A stretch of 64,000 nt of DNA from Emticicia sp965283955 (GCA_965283955.1 CBDIQW010000001.1:1922001-1986000), one strand, 5' to 3'. Shown: positions 1 through 9,974, counted from the stretch's first letter. Numbers and translations: made by a program. Notes: a model not told the origin generated them from the letters alone.

Positions 1-2
1 TA

Positions 3-253
3 GGTTTTATCTATGTGCTTTTCCCACGATTTGCCACACTTACTCAAGTTTTAGTATTAATTGTAATGATTCAATTAGCTCTTATGAGTATTTATGGATT
101 ATTTAAAAAAGGCATTCATATTAACATTTCATTAAGCATTGTTACTATTATTGTATCAAATATTCTATCTTTGTCGTCGTAATTATAGTCCCATTCCTTA
201 CGACTATCTATGGATTATGGGGCTTGTTTATATTTCAAAAATCCTGTTTGTAG
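3..253 (+). CDS. C-terminal end of an unidentified membrane protein (partial, frame interrupted)
   Basis: The window opens inside a reading frame that encodes very hydrophobic sequence, with probable membrane segments around 'TQVLVLIVMIQLALMSIYGLF' minus its ends and a second one following. The frame stops at 180-182, but restoring one T in the TTT run at 170-172 continues a third hydrophobic segment containing 'PFLTTIYGLWGLF' and ends at TAG 251-253. I do not recognise the family. The start lies outside the window. The interruption is of the same kind as several others here and is probably a missed base. Bases 254-415 hold no gene that I can see. Confidence 0.45.
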
Positions 254-415
254 AAGGGGTTTTTAAAACGCTGAAATCTATCAACAAGTAATGAAAAATA
301 TTCTTGCTCAGTCCATGAAGGTAAAACCAAACTAATTATTTAATTTACCGACTTTAATTGAGAAGGCTTTCGCCTATCGAAAGGCTAATTTATTCAACCA
401 AAAACTCACAAAAAA

Positions 416-1305
416 ATGAATTCTAATTCATCTCGCCGATCGGCACTCAAAAATATTATTGGCGGAACAGCCGTGGCATTTTCTCCGATGACATTCAGCG
501 AAGTATTTGCCGCCAACGAAAAAGCACTCGGTGCAGACCTCAACGGTAAAATCAATCACTCGGTTTGTCGCTGGTGTTATTCTAAAGTTGATTTGGAAGA
601 CCTCTGCAAAGCAGCCGTAGCAATGGGAATCAAATCAATTGAGCTACAAGGCCCGAAGAATGGCCAATTTTGAAGAAATACGGTCTGACTTGTGCCATGC
701 CGTGGGGAGCAGGAAAAGGCATCAACGATGGTTTCAATGACCTCAAACTACACGATGAGTTAGTAAAAAGCTACGAAGAAATCTTCCCGAAATTAAAAGA
801 AGCAGGTTTGGATAAAGTTATCTGTTTTTCGGGAAATCGTAGAGGGATGTCAGACGAACAAGGACTCGAAAACTGTGCCATTGGCTTGAAAAGATTGATG
901 CCTTCGGCCGAAAAATATGGCATTACCGTAACGATGGAATTGCTCAATAGTAAAGTAAACCACAAAGATTATATGTGCGATACTACCAAATGGGGAATTG
1001 CCTTATGCGATAAAGTTGGCTCAGATAGATTTAAGTTGCTTTATGATATTTACCACATGCAAATCATGGAAGGCGACGTAATTGCAACGATTAAAAAATC
1101 TCACAAATATTTCTCGCACTACCATACGGGTGGCGTACCAGGTCGTGCCGAAATTGATGATACACAAGAGCTAAATTACCCAGCCATCATGCGTGCAATC
1201 GTAGAAACTGGCTACAAAGGTTTTGTTGGACAAGAATTCGTACCAAAACGCCCAGATGCTCTCGCATCGCTCAAACAAGGCGTTACGATTTGTGATATCG
1301 CTTAG
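416..1305 (+). CDS. Exported hydroxypyruvate isomerase-like TIM-barrel protein (frame interrupted near 652)
   Basis: This sugar-isomerase-type protein belongs to the xylose isomerase-like TIM-barrel superfamily and resembles hydroxypyruvate isomerases. The N-terminus has a twin-arginine-like leader (SRRSALKNIIGG, then a hydrophobic stretch and AANEK), so it is probably exported. Catalytic-type acidic residues are visible in 'TMELLNS' and 'GQEFVPK', and 'YDIYHMQ' is a typical metal/substrate segment. The frame breaks after 'IELQGPK'. Adding one C to the CCC at 652-654 gives 'QGPEEWPILKKYGLT', the usual family sequence, and joins 416-673 to 670-1305 as about 296 residues. The break is probably a base-call error. 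The gene is followed directly by a C-rich repeat and a convergent helicase gene. The true substrate cannot be told from sequence. Confidence 0.8.
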
Positions 1306-1376
1306 CCCCTCCCCAGCCCTCCCCGATAGGGAGGGAGTCTTCCAGTCCTCTCCATTGGGGAGGATTTAGGTGGGGT
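1306..1376. repeat. C/G-rich palindromic repeat element, copy 1
   Basis: This stretch between two convergent genes reads as C-rich blocks, 'CGATAGGGAGGGAGT', a short spacer, then 'TTGGGGAGGATTTAGGTGGGG'. The two halves can fold on each other. A related copy on the opposite strand lies at 61083-61160 and shares the 'TAGCCCC...CCC-GATAGGGAGGG-GAGT' half. It fills the gap from the TIM-barrel stop to the helicase stop, so it may also act as a bidirectional terminator. Compact G/C-rich intergenic repeats of this kind are dispersed in many Bacteroidota genomes, which is general knowledge I cannot test here. Confidence 0.65.
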
Positions 1377-2486
1377 TCATATCTTCGTAAACTTAATATT
1401 CAGCTTCTTCTCAATTTCCTTAATCATCTTTAGGTCGTCACGAGTTACGAAGGCAATCGAAATACCTCGTTTGCCCGCACGAGCCGTACGGCCGCTTCGG
1501 TGCGTATAATATTCCATTTGGTCAGGTAATTGATAATGAGCCACGTAGGCCAATGCTTCAATATCAATTCCACGAGCGGCAATATCAGTCGCTACCAAAA
1601 TCTGTACTTTTTTGTTTTTGAAAGCCCGCATTACTTTCTCACGGTCACGTTGTTCCAAGTCTCCGTGAATGGCTTCCGCCGCAAAATGTTTACCTATCAG
1701 TTTTCTCGTAACTACCTCAACATCAGCCTTTGTTCGACAGAAAACAATACCTCGTGCCGCCCCTTGCGACTGCAAGAATTGCACTAAATAATCAAACTTT
1801 TGGTTGAGTTCACAGATAAAAAACTGATGCTCAATCAGCCCGTTGACGACTTCAGTTTTGCTTACTTGAATCGTCTGCGTATCGGGCGACATATACTTCA
1901 TAATCAACCAACGAAGGTCGTCGGGTAGCGTTGCCGAAAACAACCACGTATTGCTGTTTTTATGAACTTTATTCAAGATTTTATCTAAATCGTCCTTAAA
2001 ACCCATACTTAGCATTTCGTCGGCCTCGTCTAAAATTACGGTTCGGACGTGGGTTAAATCAACCACTTCTCTGGCCAGTAAATCGGTCAAACGGCCTGGG
2101 GTTGCTACCAAAATTTGGGTTGGACGTTGAAGATTTCAGATCTGAATATCTATTTTTTCGCCACCATACACGGCTTCCGAAAACACTTTGTCGGTATATT
2201 TGGTCATTTTGAAAATCTGCTTGGCTATTTGCTGACAAAGTTCACGTGTAGGCGACAAAATCAAAGCCTGAATGTGTTTATCGTTGGGTCTGATTCGCTG
2301 CAAAAGCGGAATACCAAAGGCAACAGTTTTTCCTGTACCCGTTTGGGCTTGACCGATAAAATCAGATGTATTTTTAAGCAAAAATGGAATCGCTTTTGCT
2401 TGAATTTCGGTAGGTTTCGTGATTTTCATTTCGGCCAAAGCCTTAATCAAATTCTCCGAAACACCGATTTGTTTGAATGTTTCCAA
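1377..2486 (-). CDS. DEAD-box RNA helicase with an in-frame TGA stop
   Basis: This is an ATP-dependent RNA helicase of the RhlE/DeaD type, expected to remodel RNA or ribosome precursors in the cytoplasm. All core motifs are present in order: a Q-motif region with 'FKQIGVSENL' and 'KPTEIQ', motif I AQTGTGKT, Ia PTRELC, Ib TPGR, II DEAD, III SAT, IV/V 'FCRT' and 'ATDIAARGID', and VI HRSGRTARAG. It is about 369 codons, a minimal helicase core without a long basic tail. The frame is interrupted by TGA at 2136-2138, between 'GGEKIDIQI' and 'NLQRPTQILVATPGR'. Both sides are in the same frame, so this is a point nonsense change (for example CGA or AGA to TGA), not an indel. As given, the gene would make a truncated protein. 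Confidence 0.88.
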
Positions 2487-2637
2487 AACTCTTTTGTATT
2501 ATTTGAGCTACAAAGGTACGGAAAATAAGGCTATGATGGAATTTACATCGAAAATCAATAGTTCAAATTATTTCATTGGCTTTTTTGCAACAAAACCTTA
2601 ACTTTACCAAACCTTCAACCTTACAAATCGACAAACT

Positions 2638-4824
2638 ATGAAACACATTTTTTTGCTTTTTATGAGCATCAATCTCAGCTTTGCTCAAAACCTTCAACCT
2701 TCACAACTACCTCTTTATCAAGAAGTTAAACCTACTACTGATTGGTTAATTTCAAAGCAAAATTTCAAGGCAGACATTTATCAAGCAAACGCTGGCAAAG
2801 ACATTGTTTTATCGAATGGCTTATTGAAACGCCAAATCCGAATTTCACCCAATGCCGCTACGATTGATTTCAAAAATCTCCGAACCAACGAGCAATTTGT
2901 GCGTTCAGTTCGCCCCGAAGCACGCATCACGATTGATAGTAAGACTTACAATATTGGTGGACTTTACGGCCAAAAAGAACACGCTTATTTGCTCACCGAA
3001 TGGATTGATAAATTGGAAAGTAAATCGCAGGATTTTCAGTATAAAACTTTTAAAATCAACCCTTTAACACCGCACGTAAATTTCAAATCTCGCACATGGG
3101 CGATGAACCAGCAAAACCCCAAAGGCAAAGAGTTAGAATTAGTTTTTGAGTCTAATTTGCCCGAACTGAAAGGTATTTCGGTGTCAGTTCACTACGAAAT
3201 TTTTGATAATATTCCGACGATTTGCAAATGGGTAAGCGTTGAAAACAAGGGCGATAAATCGCTGAAAATCAACCAACTGGTCAATGAAATATTGGCAACT
3301 CCCGAAGAAGAATCAGCCGTGGTGGGCAGCCCCGAGCAAATGAAAAAACCACAACGAATTTATATCGAAAACAACTACGCTTTCAATAATGCCATGCGTT
3401 ATGAATTATCCGACCAAGCTACGCACTGGAAAATTGATTCGAGTTATACTTCGCAGGTAAACTATAATTTTCAAACTCCGTGTGTGCTGGAGGTTTATCC
3501 AAGTTTTGGTATTGGTTTTGAGCTTTTGCCCAGTCAAACTTATAAGTCGATTCGGACTTATGAATTGCTACTGGATAATTATGACCGTGAGCGAAATGGA
3601 CTCGCCCGCCGCAGAATGTACGCTACTCTTTTTCCATACACTACTCAAAATCCAATTTTCATGCACCTTGTCAGTACTGACCCTCTAAAAGTAAAAACTA
3701 CGATTGACCAATGTGCCGAAACTGGCTACGAAATGGTGATTCTGAGTTTTGGTAGTGGTCTAAACATGGAAGATGCAAGTGCTGAAAACATCAAGAAATT
3801 TAAAGAATTGGCCGATTATGCTCATAATAAAGGCATTTTGTTGGGTGGTTACTCACTTTTTAGTAGCCGCAGAATTGATGACGAAAACGATGTCATTGAC
3901 CCAAAAACTGGTTTGCCCGATAAAGGTGCTTTCTTCGGAAATGCTCCGTGTTTGGCCAGTCAATGGGGAATCAATTACCTGAATAATCTAAAGAAATTTA
4001 TCACCGAAACGGGCTTCGATTTACTCGAACACGATGGCCCTTACCCTGGTGATGTGTGTGCATCGACCAAACACCCTGGCCACAAAGGACTCGACGATTC
4101 GCAGTGGGTACAAATGGAAATGCAAAAAGGATTTTATCGCTGGCTCAATGAGCGGGGCGTATATATCAATGCTCCCGATTGGTATTTTCTGGATGGTTCG
4201 CACAAAATTGCGTTGGGCTACCGAGAAGTAAACTTTTCGCTTTCTCGTGAGCAACAAAAAATCTTGAATCGACAAAACATTTTTGATGGGACTTGGGAGA
4301 AAACACCCTCAATGGGTTGGGGATTTGTGCCGCTTACCAAATATCAAGGTGGCGGAGCAGAGGCAGTTTTAGAGCCTCTGAGTGAGCATCTGAAAGATTA
4401 TGAACAGCTAATGGTGCAATATTACGGTGCGGGAGTGCAAGCGTGTTATCGTGGGCCACGCCTCTACGACACCGAAGAAACTAAGCAGACAGTCAAAAAA
4501 ACGATTGATTGGTATAAAAAATACCGCCCAATTCTGAATTCTGACCTTATTCATCTCCGCCGTCCCGATGGCCGAGATTGGGACGGAATTATGCACGTAA
4601 ACCCAAATCTAAAAGAGAAAGGTTTTGTGATGCTCTATAACCCATTGAAAGAAAGTATTACTCGAAAAATCAATCTACCGCTTTACTATACTGGGCTTTC
4701 AGACAAAGTTTTGGTGCGTGAAAAAGAAGGAAAAAGCAAGGGTTATATACTCAACCGTAGCTATGAAATTGAAGTTGATGTAACGATTCCCGCTGAGGGT
4801 TTTACTTGGTTGGTGTTGGAATAA
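2638..4824 (+). CDS. Secreted glycoside hydrolase, alpha-galactosidase-like
   Basis: A 728-residue protein with a clear signal peptide (about residues 1-16, ending LSFAQ). It looks like a carbohydrate-active enzyme with an N-terminal beta-sandwich (about 40-330), a TIM barrel (about 340-620) and a C-terminal beta domain. The barrel contains acidic candidates for catalysis in 'LLEHDGPYPG' (E464/D466) and 'NAPDWYF' (D514). The layout resembles alpha-galactosidase/alpha-N-acetylgalactosaminidase-type clans, but I cannot assign the GH family. It is probably periplasmic or exported and releases sugars for uptake. It stands alone, between the helicase and a kinase gene on a different theme. I see no SusC/SusD genes nearby. 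Confidence 0.6.
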   Translation: MKHIFLLFMSINLSFAQNLQPSQLPLYQEVKPTTDWLISKQNFKADIYQANAGKDIVLSNGLLKRQIRISPNAATIDFKNLRTNEQFVRSVRPEARITIDSKTYNIGGLYGQKEHAYLLTEWIDKLESKSQDFQYKTFKINPLTPHVNFKSRTWAMNQQNPKGKELELVFESNLPELKGISVSVHYEIFDNIPTICKWVSVENKGDKSLKINQLVNEILATPEEESAVVGSPEQMKKPQRIYIENNYAFNNAMRYELSDQATHWKIDSSYTSQVNYNFQTPCVLEVYPSFGIGFELLPSQTYKSIRTYELLLDNYDRERNGLARRRMYATLFPYTTQNPIFMHLVSTDPLKVKTTIDQCAETGYEMVILSFGSGLNMEDASAENIKKFKELADYAHNKGILLGGYSLFSSRRIDDENDVIDPKTGLPDKGAFFGNAPCLASQWGINYLNNLKKFITETGFDLLEHDGPYPGDVCASTKHPGHKGLDDSQWVQMEMQKGFYRWLNERGVYINAPDWYFLDGSHKIALGYREVNFSLSREQQKILNRQNIFDGTWEKTPSMGWGFVPLTKYQGGGAEAVLEPLSEHLKDYEQLMVQYYGAGVQACYRGPRLYDTEETKQTVKKTIDWYKKYRPILNSDLIHLRRPDGRDWDGIMHVNPNLKEKGFVMLYNPLKESITRKINLPLYYTGLSDKVLVREKEGKSKGYILNRSYEIEVDVTIPAEGFTWLVLE

Positions 4825-4859
4825 ATAGTATTTTTGGTTCAATCACAAAATAGTCGAAA

Positions 4860-5833
4860 ATGACATTGGAACTCAACGAAAATTTTAATTTAAGCACCGA
4901 AACCTTTTTCGAGAAGCAGGCTGGCTAACTTCCGAAGAAACAATTCTTTCTTATGAAAAAGCAGGTGAGGGCAATATGAATTTTGTGTTTCGCCTAACAA
5001 CTAATCTAAGGAGCATAATCGTCAAACAATCCCGTGATTACGTGCAGAAATATCCTCAGATAAAAGCCCCTATCGAGCGAATTTTTACCGAAGAGACTTA
5101 TTATCAACAAATTACGCCTATCCAAATACTGTCTTCGTTTAGTCCAAAGGTATTAATTGTAGATAAAACCAATCATTTGATGCTCATGGAAGACCTCGGG
5201 CGAGGTTCTGATTATACTCATCTTTACAAGCGAGGCTCAATTATTAGCGAAGAAGAATTGCTACCATTCACGGTGTATCTGAATGCTCTTCATGACATTG
5301 AACCTACACATTTCATTGACAACTCGGGCATGAAAAGCCTCAATGCCGAGCATATTTTTAATTATCCATTTTTGGTGGATAATGGTTTCGACTTAGATAT
5401 GATTCAGGAAGGTTTACAAGCTTTGGCGATTAATTTCAAAACCAACGAACCACTAAAAAATGCTATTGCAACCATCAATAAAAGGTACTTATCGACTGGT
5501 AAATACCTACTACACGGCGATTTTTACTTTGGAAGCTGGCTAAAAGTGGCAGACTCACCCAAAGTCATTGACCCCGAATTTGCATTTTGTGGCGACCGTG
5601 AGTTTGATTTAGGTGTTATGATTGCTCATCTCAAAATGGCTCAACAACCTACTTCTTTAATCAATAGGGTATTAGAAAACTATATTCATCGTGTTGATAT
5701 AAAACTACTAAATGCCTACATTGGTTGCGAGGTTCTCCGTCGTATTATCGGCTTAGCCCAATTGCCTTTAGAGTTAGGTTTAGAGGAAAAGAAAACGCTT
5801 TGTTACGAAGCCCAAACCCTCATTTTAGCATGA
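4860..5833 (+). CDS. APH-like small-molecule kinase (frame interrupted near 4905)
   Basis: This protein has the aminoglycoside/choline/methylthioribose kinase fold. Visible motifs are 'NMNFVFRL' and 'SIIVKQSRDYV' (N-lobe lysine), 'HGDFYFGSWL' (Brenner-type catalytic loop) and 'VIDPEFAFCGDREFDLG' (metal-binding aspartate). The N-terminus 'MTLELNENFNLS' starts at 4860. Adding one T to the five T at 4905-4909 continues 'FFREAGWLTSEETILSY' into the main frame, giving about 324 residues. Without that base only 4976-5833 remains open. The pattern is closest to methylthioribose kinase-like APH proteins, but the substrate is unknown. Its stop overlaps the start of the next gene by ATGA, so the two are translationally coupled. 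Confidence 0.72.
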
Positions 5834-7103
5834 AAAAACGAATAATTATAGCCATTATTGTTGTGCTAAATTCATTTTCTTGCAAAGAAACCGATGAAAA
5901 AAAGGCTGTTTTTGAACAAGAAAATATCCCAAAACTCGGCATGACTGAAGCAGAAGTCTATGATAAGGTGCTGGGAATGTTGGTAGGCTCTGGTATTGGT
6001 GACTCAATGGGAGCCCCAACCGAAATGTGGTCGAGAGATGCGATTCAACTCGAATATGGTTTTGTTGATAAACTCGACTCAATGGTACGTGAGCCTTCGC
6101 CCGAAGGTACGTGGAAAATCAATTTACCCGCTGGCGGTACAACCGATGATTCTCGATGGAAAAAACTAACTACCGAATTTTTGCTAACTCAAAACTCAGA
6201 CCTAAAAGCGGCTGATTTTGGAAATTTCATCGTTCAAAAATACAAAAGCGATGTTGATAATTTTAAGAAAATAGATGCTTTCTCGCCCGAACCTTATGAA
6301 GAAAACAGCCGTAAAATGGCTTGGCTTCAAGAATGGGCTTTGGTAGCACAACCCTATGTAAAGAAAGATTTAATAGCCTATCATGATGCACTCAGTCGAT
6401 TTTATGGCGGTGAAATGGTTTGTGGCGGAATGCTCTACGCTCCTGCCATTGGTGCTTTTTACCCTAAAAATCCTCTAAAAGCATATACAGAAACTTACAA
6501 AATTAGCATTTTCGATATTGGTTATGCTCGTGATATAAGTAGTTTAATTGCCGCCATGACCGCCGCCGCAATGGATAAAAATGCTACCAAGGAATCGGTC
6601 TTGAGTGTTTTAAGAAACACCGACCCCGAAGGTTTCTTTAAAAGCCGTTTGGTTGGGCGGACTTCTTACAGAATCTTGCGTGATGCTTTGAGCATCGTAA
6701 AACAAGCCAAAGCAATCACTGAAATTAATGCGAAACACCCACAACCCAAACGCCTAAAAGCCGATGCTTTGTATGTTTCGCAAATGTATAAGGCCTTTGA
6801 ACTACTCGATGCAAAAATCAAGATATGCCGTTTCATGCGGGTGAAATACACTTACAGGTGCTTACGGCAATGATTTTTAGTGACTTTGATTTTGAAAAAA
6901 CAATGGCTTTTTTAGTGAATTTAGGCCGAGATAATGATACAACCTCGGCAGTTGCAGGTGGAATTTTGGGAGCATTTTATGGTTTTGAAAAATTACCAAA
7001 CGAAATGAAAAACAAAGTTATGATGGTCAGCAAAAAAGAACTAAATATTGACTTTGAAGCTTTAGCTCAAAAACTGGCACAGAGAATCATCGCACAACAA
7101 TAA
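5830..7103 (+). CDS. ADP-ribosylglycohydrolase family lipoprotein (frame interrupted near 6813)
   Basis: This family removes ADP-ribose or related groups using two Mg2+ ions. The metal-binding motifs are visible: 'GSGIGDSMGAPTE' near residue 50, 'GGTTDDSRW' near residue 100, and 'GRDNDTTSAVAGGILGA' near the C-terminus. The N-terminus MKKRIIIAIIVVLNSFSC looks like a lipoprotein signal with Cys18. Restoring one A in the five A at 6813-6817 joins '...AFELLDAKNQDMPFHAGEIH...' and gives about 424 residues, the normal size. It overlaps the upstream kinase gene by four bases, which suggests a joint function. A membrane-anchored periplasmic location would be unusual for a protein de-ADP-ribosylase, so the substrate may be a nucleoside-like small molecule. 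Confidence 0.8.
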
Positions 7104-7141
7104 TAAAACAAGTTCAATCAATCAAATCTTTATCAACACGC

Positions 7142-7717
7142 ATGAAAAAATTATTCTTAATCATCTGTCTAACTGGCTTATTTGTAGAAGCCAACGCTCA
7201 AAAACTTCGTGGAACAGACAAAAGCCCAATGGACATGGCGTATTATCCCGATAATTTTGCCCACGACCGCAAGTTTGCTCCGAAACTGATTGGCGATATG
7301 CCCGCCATTGTGCGTGTCACTTACAGCCGACCTGCCAAAAAAGAACGTGAGATATTCGGGACTAAAATTGTACCGTACGGCGAAGTTTGGCGTTTGGGAG
7401 CTAACGAATCGACCGAAATAAAGTTTTATCAAGACGTAACGATTCAAGGCAAAAAAGTAAAGGCTGGCACATACTCGCTTTTTGCAATTCCGACGGCTAC
7501 CGAATGGACAATTATTCTCAACAAAGACCTCGATTTTTGGGGAGCATATAGCTACAACAAAGACAACGACGTGCTACGTGTGAGCGTACCGACCAAGAAA
7601 ACCGAAGAAGTCGTAGAAAACTTCTCGATTCAGTGCGTAAGAGGCAGCAACGACAAAGAGACAACCATGAAAATGGCGTGGGATACAACTTTGGTTGAAG
7701 TTCCGATTTCGTTTTAA
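7142..7717 (+). CDS. DUF2911 family secreted protein
   Basis: A 191-residue protein with an N-terminal signal peptide (MKKLFLIICLTGLFVEANAQ). The remainder matches the DUF2911 family common in Bacteroidota, recognised by 'RVTYSRPAKKEREIFG', 'VPYGEVWRLGANESTEIKF', 'KAGTYSLFAIPT' and 'WTIILNKD'. The function is unknown. It probably forms a beta-rich periplasmic or outer-membrane-associated domain. It lies 38 bases after the ADP-ribosylglycohydrolase and is followed by a hairpin terminator. Confidence 0.88.
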   Translation: MKKLFLIICLTGLFVEANAQKLRGTDKSPMDMAYYPDNFAHDRKFAPKLIGDMPAIVRVTYSRPAKKEREIFGTKIVPYGEVWRLGANESTEIKFYQDVTIQGKKVKAGTYSLFAIPTATEWTIILNKDLDFWGAYSYNKDNDVLRVSVPTKKTEEVVENFSIQCVRGSNDKETTMKMAWDTTLVEVPISF

Positions 7718-7741
7718 TCAGACGAAAGACCAATATTTCAC

Positions 7742-7772
7742 AAATGCCCAGAGATTTTCCTTTGAGGCATTT
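7742..7772 (+). terminator. Hairpin terminator after the DUF2911 gene
   Basis: AAATGCC at 7742-7748 pairs with GGCATTT at 7766-7772 around an A/T-rich loop, followed by a T-rich run. It separates the DUF2911 gene from the convergent DUF2237 gene and could work in both directions. Confidence 0.6.
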
Positions 7773-7806
7773 TTATTTTGTCTTTTTGATAAAAAAATCT
7801 GCTCAA

Positions 7807-8304
7807 TTACTGCTTTTCAGCATTACGTAACTGCTCAATCGTAACGTATTCGAGGGCTTTTACGTGAGTTGCTTCCAAAATTACGGGTGGAGCTACTCCC
7901 GCTTCGTAGGCTTCTTTCCAACGAGCCGCACAAAGACACCATCTATCGCCCGCTTTTAAGCCAGGGAAACCATAAGCTGGATAAGGTGTAATGAGGTCAT
8001 TGCCACGAGCTTTTGAATATTGCAAAAACTTATCAGTCACGACAGCCGCAACTACGTGAACACCCGCATCAAGGTCGCCAGTTGAGCAAAAACCATCTCG
8101 ATAAAAACCTGTAAGTGGTGATTTACCTGCTATTTGTAGGTCAGTTCCGAGTACGTTTTTTTCGCCTTTCTTTGTCATAATTTTGTTGTTTTTAGTCTGT
8201 TTTTTTACCGCCACTGGCCCACAACTCGCTTTCGATTGATTGGCAGGAATTTTATTTTGTGCAAAAACCAATACGCACAACAATACCAAGAGTATGATTT
8301 TCAT
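7807..8304 (-). CDS. DUF2237 family protein, possibly exported
   Basis: The C-terminal 120 residues are a DUF2237 domain (COG3651): 'NVLGTDLQIAGKSPLTGFYRDGFCSTGDLDAGVHVV', which I give here only as landmarks 'NVLGTDL', 'GFYRDGFC' and 'DAGVHVV', then 'CLCAARWKEA'. The function is unknown. Most family members are cytosolic and start at the position of Met43 here (8178). The reading frame extends upstream to 8304 with a convincing signal peptide (MKIILLVLLCVLVFAQ). Either the protein is exported in this lineage or the shorter start is used. I list the longer form because the leader ends with a good cleavage site. Confidence 0.8.
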   Translation of the reverse strand: MKIILLVLLCVLVFAQNKIPANQSKASCGPVAVKKQTKNNKIMTKKGEKNVLGTDLQIAGKSPLTGFYRDGFCSTGDLDAGVHVVAAVVTDKFLQYSKARGNDLITPYPAYGFPGLKAGDRWCLCAARWKEAYEAGVAPPVILEATHVKALEYVTIEQLRNAEKQ

Positions 8305-8359
8305 TGACTACTGAGGGTCAGATTTACACATAAAAAAACCTATTTCCCCGAAAAATGTT

Positions 8360-8367
8360 TATTTTTG
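8360..8367 (+). promoter_or_regulatory. Bacteroidota-type -7 box for the DinB gene
   Basis: TATTTTTG fits the TAnnTTTG -7 consensus and lies about 30 bases before the DinB start codon. No good TTTG -33 box is visible, so this is a weak call. Confidence 0.4.
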
Positions 8368-8397
8368 ATAGACACAATCATAAATATTGCTTAATAC

Positions 8398-8958
8398 ATG
8401 ACTATTTCACGCAAAAATGCTCTAAAATCAATCGTTGGTGCATTGATAACACTGCCAGTGTTTGGCAAAAGACAAGCAGAAAAAGACTTTTTAGCATTCA
8501 AGAAAGAATTTTCGGAGGCTTGGAAAAGTTCGCTCGATTATACACTCAAGTTATATAATCAGATGCCCGAAGATAAATTCGATTTTCGATATACACCCGA
8601 ATCATTTTCGTTTCGTACACAATTTGTGCATTGTCTTACTTTTAATACCTCCCAGATTTGTGGCCGATTGAATATTCCGAATCCGCACGATGCAAAGGAA
8701 AAGAAAACTGGTTTTTGGAAGAATTTGACCAAAGCTGAACTCGAAACCGAAATCAAAGATTTTTATGCGTGGACAGAAAAAACTTTGTTCGAGACGAAGC
8801 CCGAAAAACTCCTACAACTCGAAAGTTTTGCGGGCGGAAAAATTCCGATTTGGCGAATTTTCTATGCCCTCGAAAACCATATTATTCACCACCGTGGGCA
8901 AGTAGTTTGTTATTTACGTCTTTGCGGAATTACGCCAATTGGGTATATTGGTTGGTGA
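8398..8958 (+). CDS. DinB superfamily metal-binding protein with leader
   Basis: A 186-residue DinB/YfiT-like four-helix-bundle protein. The three histidines that usually hold the metal are visible in 'FVHC' and 'NHIIHHRGQ'. Many members are thiol-dependent transferases, but the substrate here is not evident. The N-terminus (SRKNALKSIVGALITLPVFG) looks like an export leader, and the family in Bacteroidota is often exported. It stands alone between the DUF2237 gene and the sterol desaturase gene. Confidence 0.82.
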   Translation: MTISRKNALKSIVGALITLPVFGKRQAEKDFLAFKKEFSEAWKSSLDYTLKLYNQMPEDKFDFRYTPESFSFRTQFVHCLTFNTSQICGRLNIPNPHDAKEKKTGFWKNLTKAELETEIKDFYAWTEKTLFETKPEKLLQLESFAGGKIPIWRIFYALENHIIHHRGQVVCYLRLCGITPIGYIGW

Positions 8959-9038
8959 TATTTTTGGGGAATAAATCAGTGAGTAGTCTCTTAAAACTAA
9001 ATGATTAATTTTACAGTTTATAAATAAAGATTACTGGC

Positions 9039-9075
9039 AAAAGCCGAGATTCTCAACGATGAAACTCAGCTTTTT
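9039..9075 (+). terminator. Imperfect hairpin terminator after the DinB gene
   Basis: AAAAGCCGAG (9039-9048) pairs with CTCAGCTTTT (9065-9074) with one non-Watson-Crick position, followed by T. It ends 15 bases before the sterol desaturase gene. Confidence 0.5.
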
Positions 9076-9089
9076 ACTTAAACCGACGT

Positions 9090-9974
9090 ATGGAAAAGTA
9101 TCTAAAAATCATTCAAGGGGCATATTCAGGCTATTTCAACTATTTCATCAACGAAATGCTCAATCCGAGTTGGCACAACTATTTTTATTGGTTGATTGGT
9201 GCTTCTTTGGCTATTTGGATACTTGAAATTATTTTCCCTTGGCGAAAAAATCAACCTTTGATTCGTGAACATTTTTGGCTGGATGCTTTTTATTTATTGT
9301 GGAATTATTTCCTTTTTTCGCTCATTGCCTACAATGCACTTTCGATGGTGGCGGTGCAGGCTTTCAATGATTTTCTTAGGCTTTTTGGCATTACTAATCT
9401 TGTAGCAATCAATATCGAACAACTACCTTTTTGGTCAAAGATTCTCATTATTTTTGTCATGCGGGATTTCATGCAATGGGCCATTCATCGTCTTTTGCAT
9501 AATGTTGGTTGGATGTGGGAATTTCATAAAGTGCATCATAGCACCGAAGAAATGGGTTTTGCTGCCCTCCTACGCTACCACTGGATGGAGAACGTGATTT
9601 ATCGCAGCCTCGAATACATTCCGCTGGCAATGGTTGGCGTTGGATTAACCGATTTTTTTATTGTGCATATCTTTACGCTCGTTACAGGTCAGCTCGGACA
9701 CGCCAACTTGAAAATTAATCTTGGTCCGCTCAAATATTTGCTCAATGGCCCACAAATGCACCTTTGGCACCACGCCAAATATATGCCTGCCAGCCACCCA
9801 AATGGTTTCAATTATGGCATTACTTTGAGCATTTGGGACTTTATTTTCGGAACAAATTATTGGCCTTCTGATGATGAAAACCTACCGGTCGGACTGCCTG
9901 ATGAAGAGCATTTCCCCAAAGACTTTATTGGCCAAAACGTTAGACCATTTCAACGAATATTTGGTAAGAAATAG
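9090..9974 (+). CDS. Sterol desaturase / fatty acid hydroxylase family membrane protein
   Basis: A 294-residue integral membrane di-iron oxygenase. The histidine clusters of the family (PF04116) are present in order: HRLLH, HKVHHS and HLWHHAKY, with several hydrophobic segments around them. Such enzymes hydroxylate or desaturate sterol, carotenoid or fatty-acid-type lipids, and the substrate cannot be read here. The PhzF-family gene starts nine bases after its stop, so the two probably share a transcript. Confidence 0.88.
   Translation: MEKYLKIIQGAYSGYFNYFINEMLNPSWHNYFYWLIGASLAIWILEIIFPWRKNQPLIREHFWLDAFYLLWNYFLFSLIAYNALSMVAVQAFNDFLRLFGITNLVAINIEQLPFWSKILIIFVMRDFMQWAIHRLLHNVGWMWEFHKVHHSTEEMGFAALLRYHWMENVIYRSLEYIPLAMVGVGLTDFFIVHIFTLVTGQLGHANLKINLGPLKYLLNGPQMHLWHHAKYMPASHPNGFNYGITLSIWDFIFGTNYWPSDDENLPVGLPDEEHFPKDFIGQNVRPFQRIFGKK

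Noticed and set aside
6825..7103. Apparent separate small gene starting with MPFHAGEIH
   Set aside because: It is the C-terminal part of the ADP-ribosylglycohydrolase, put out of frame by a missing A at 6813-6817.
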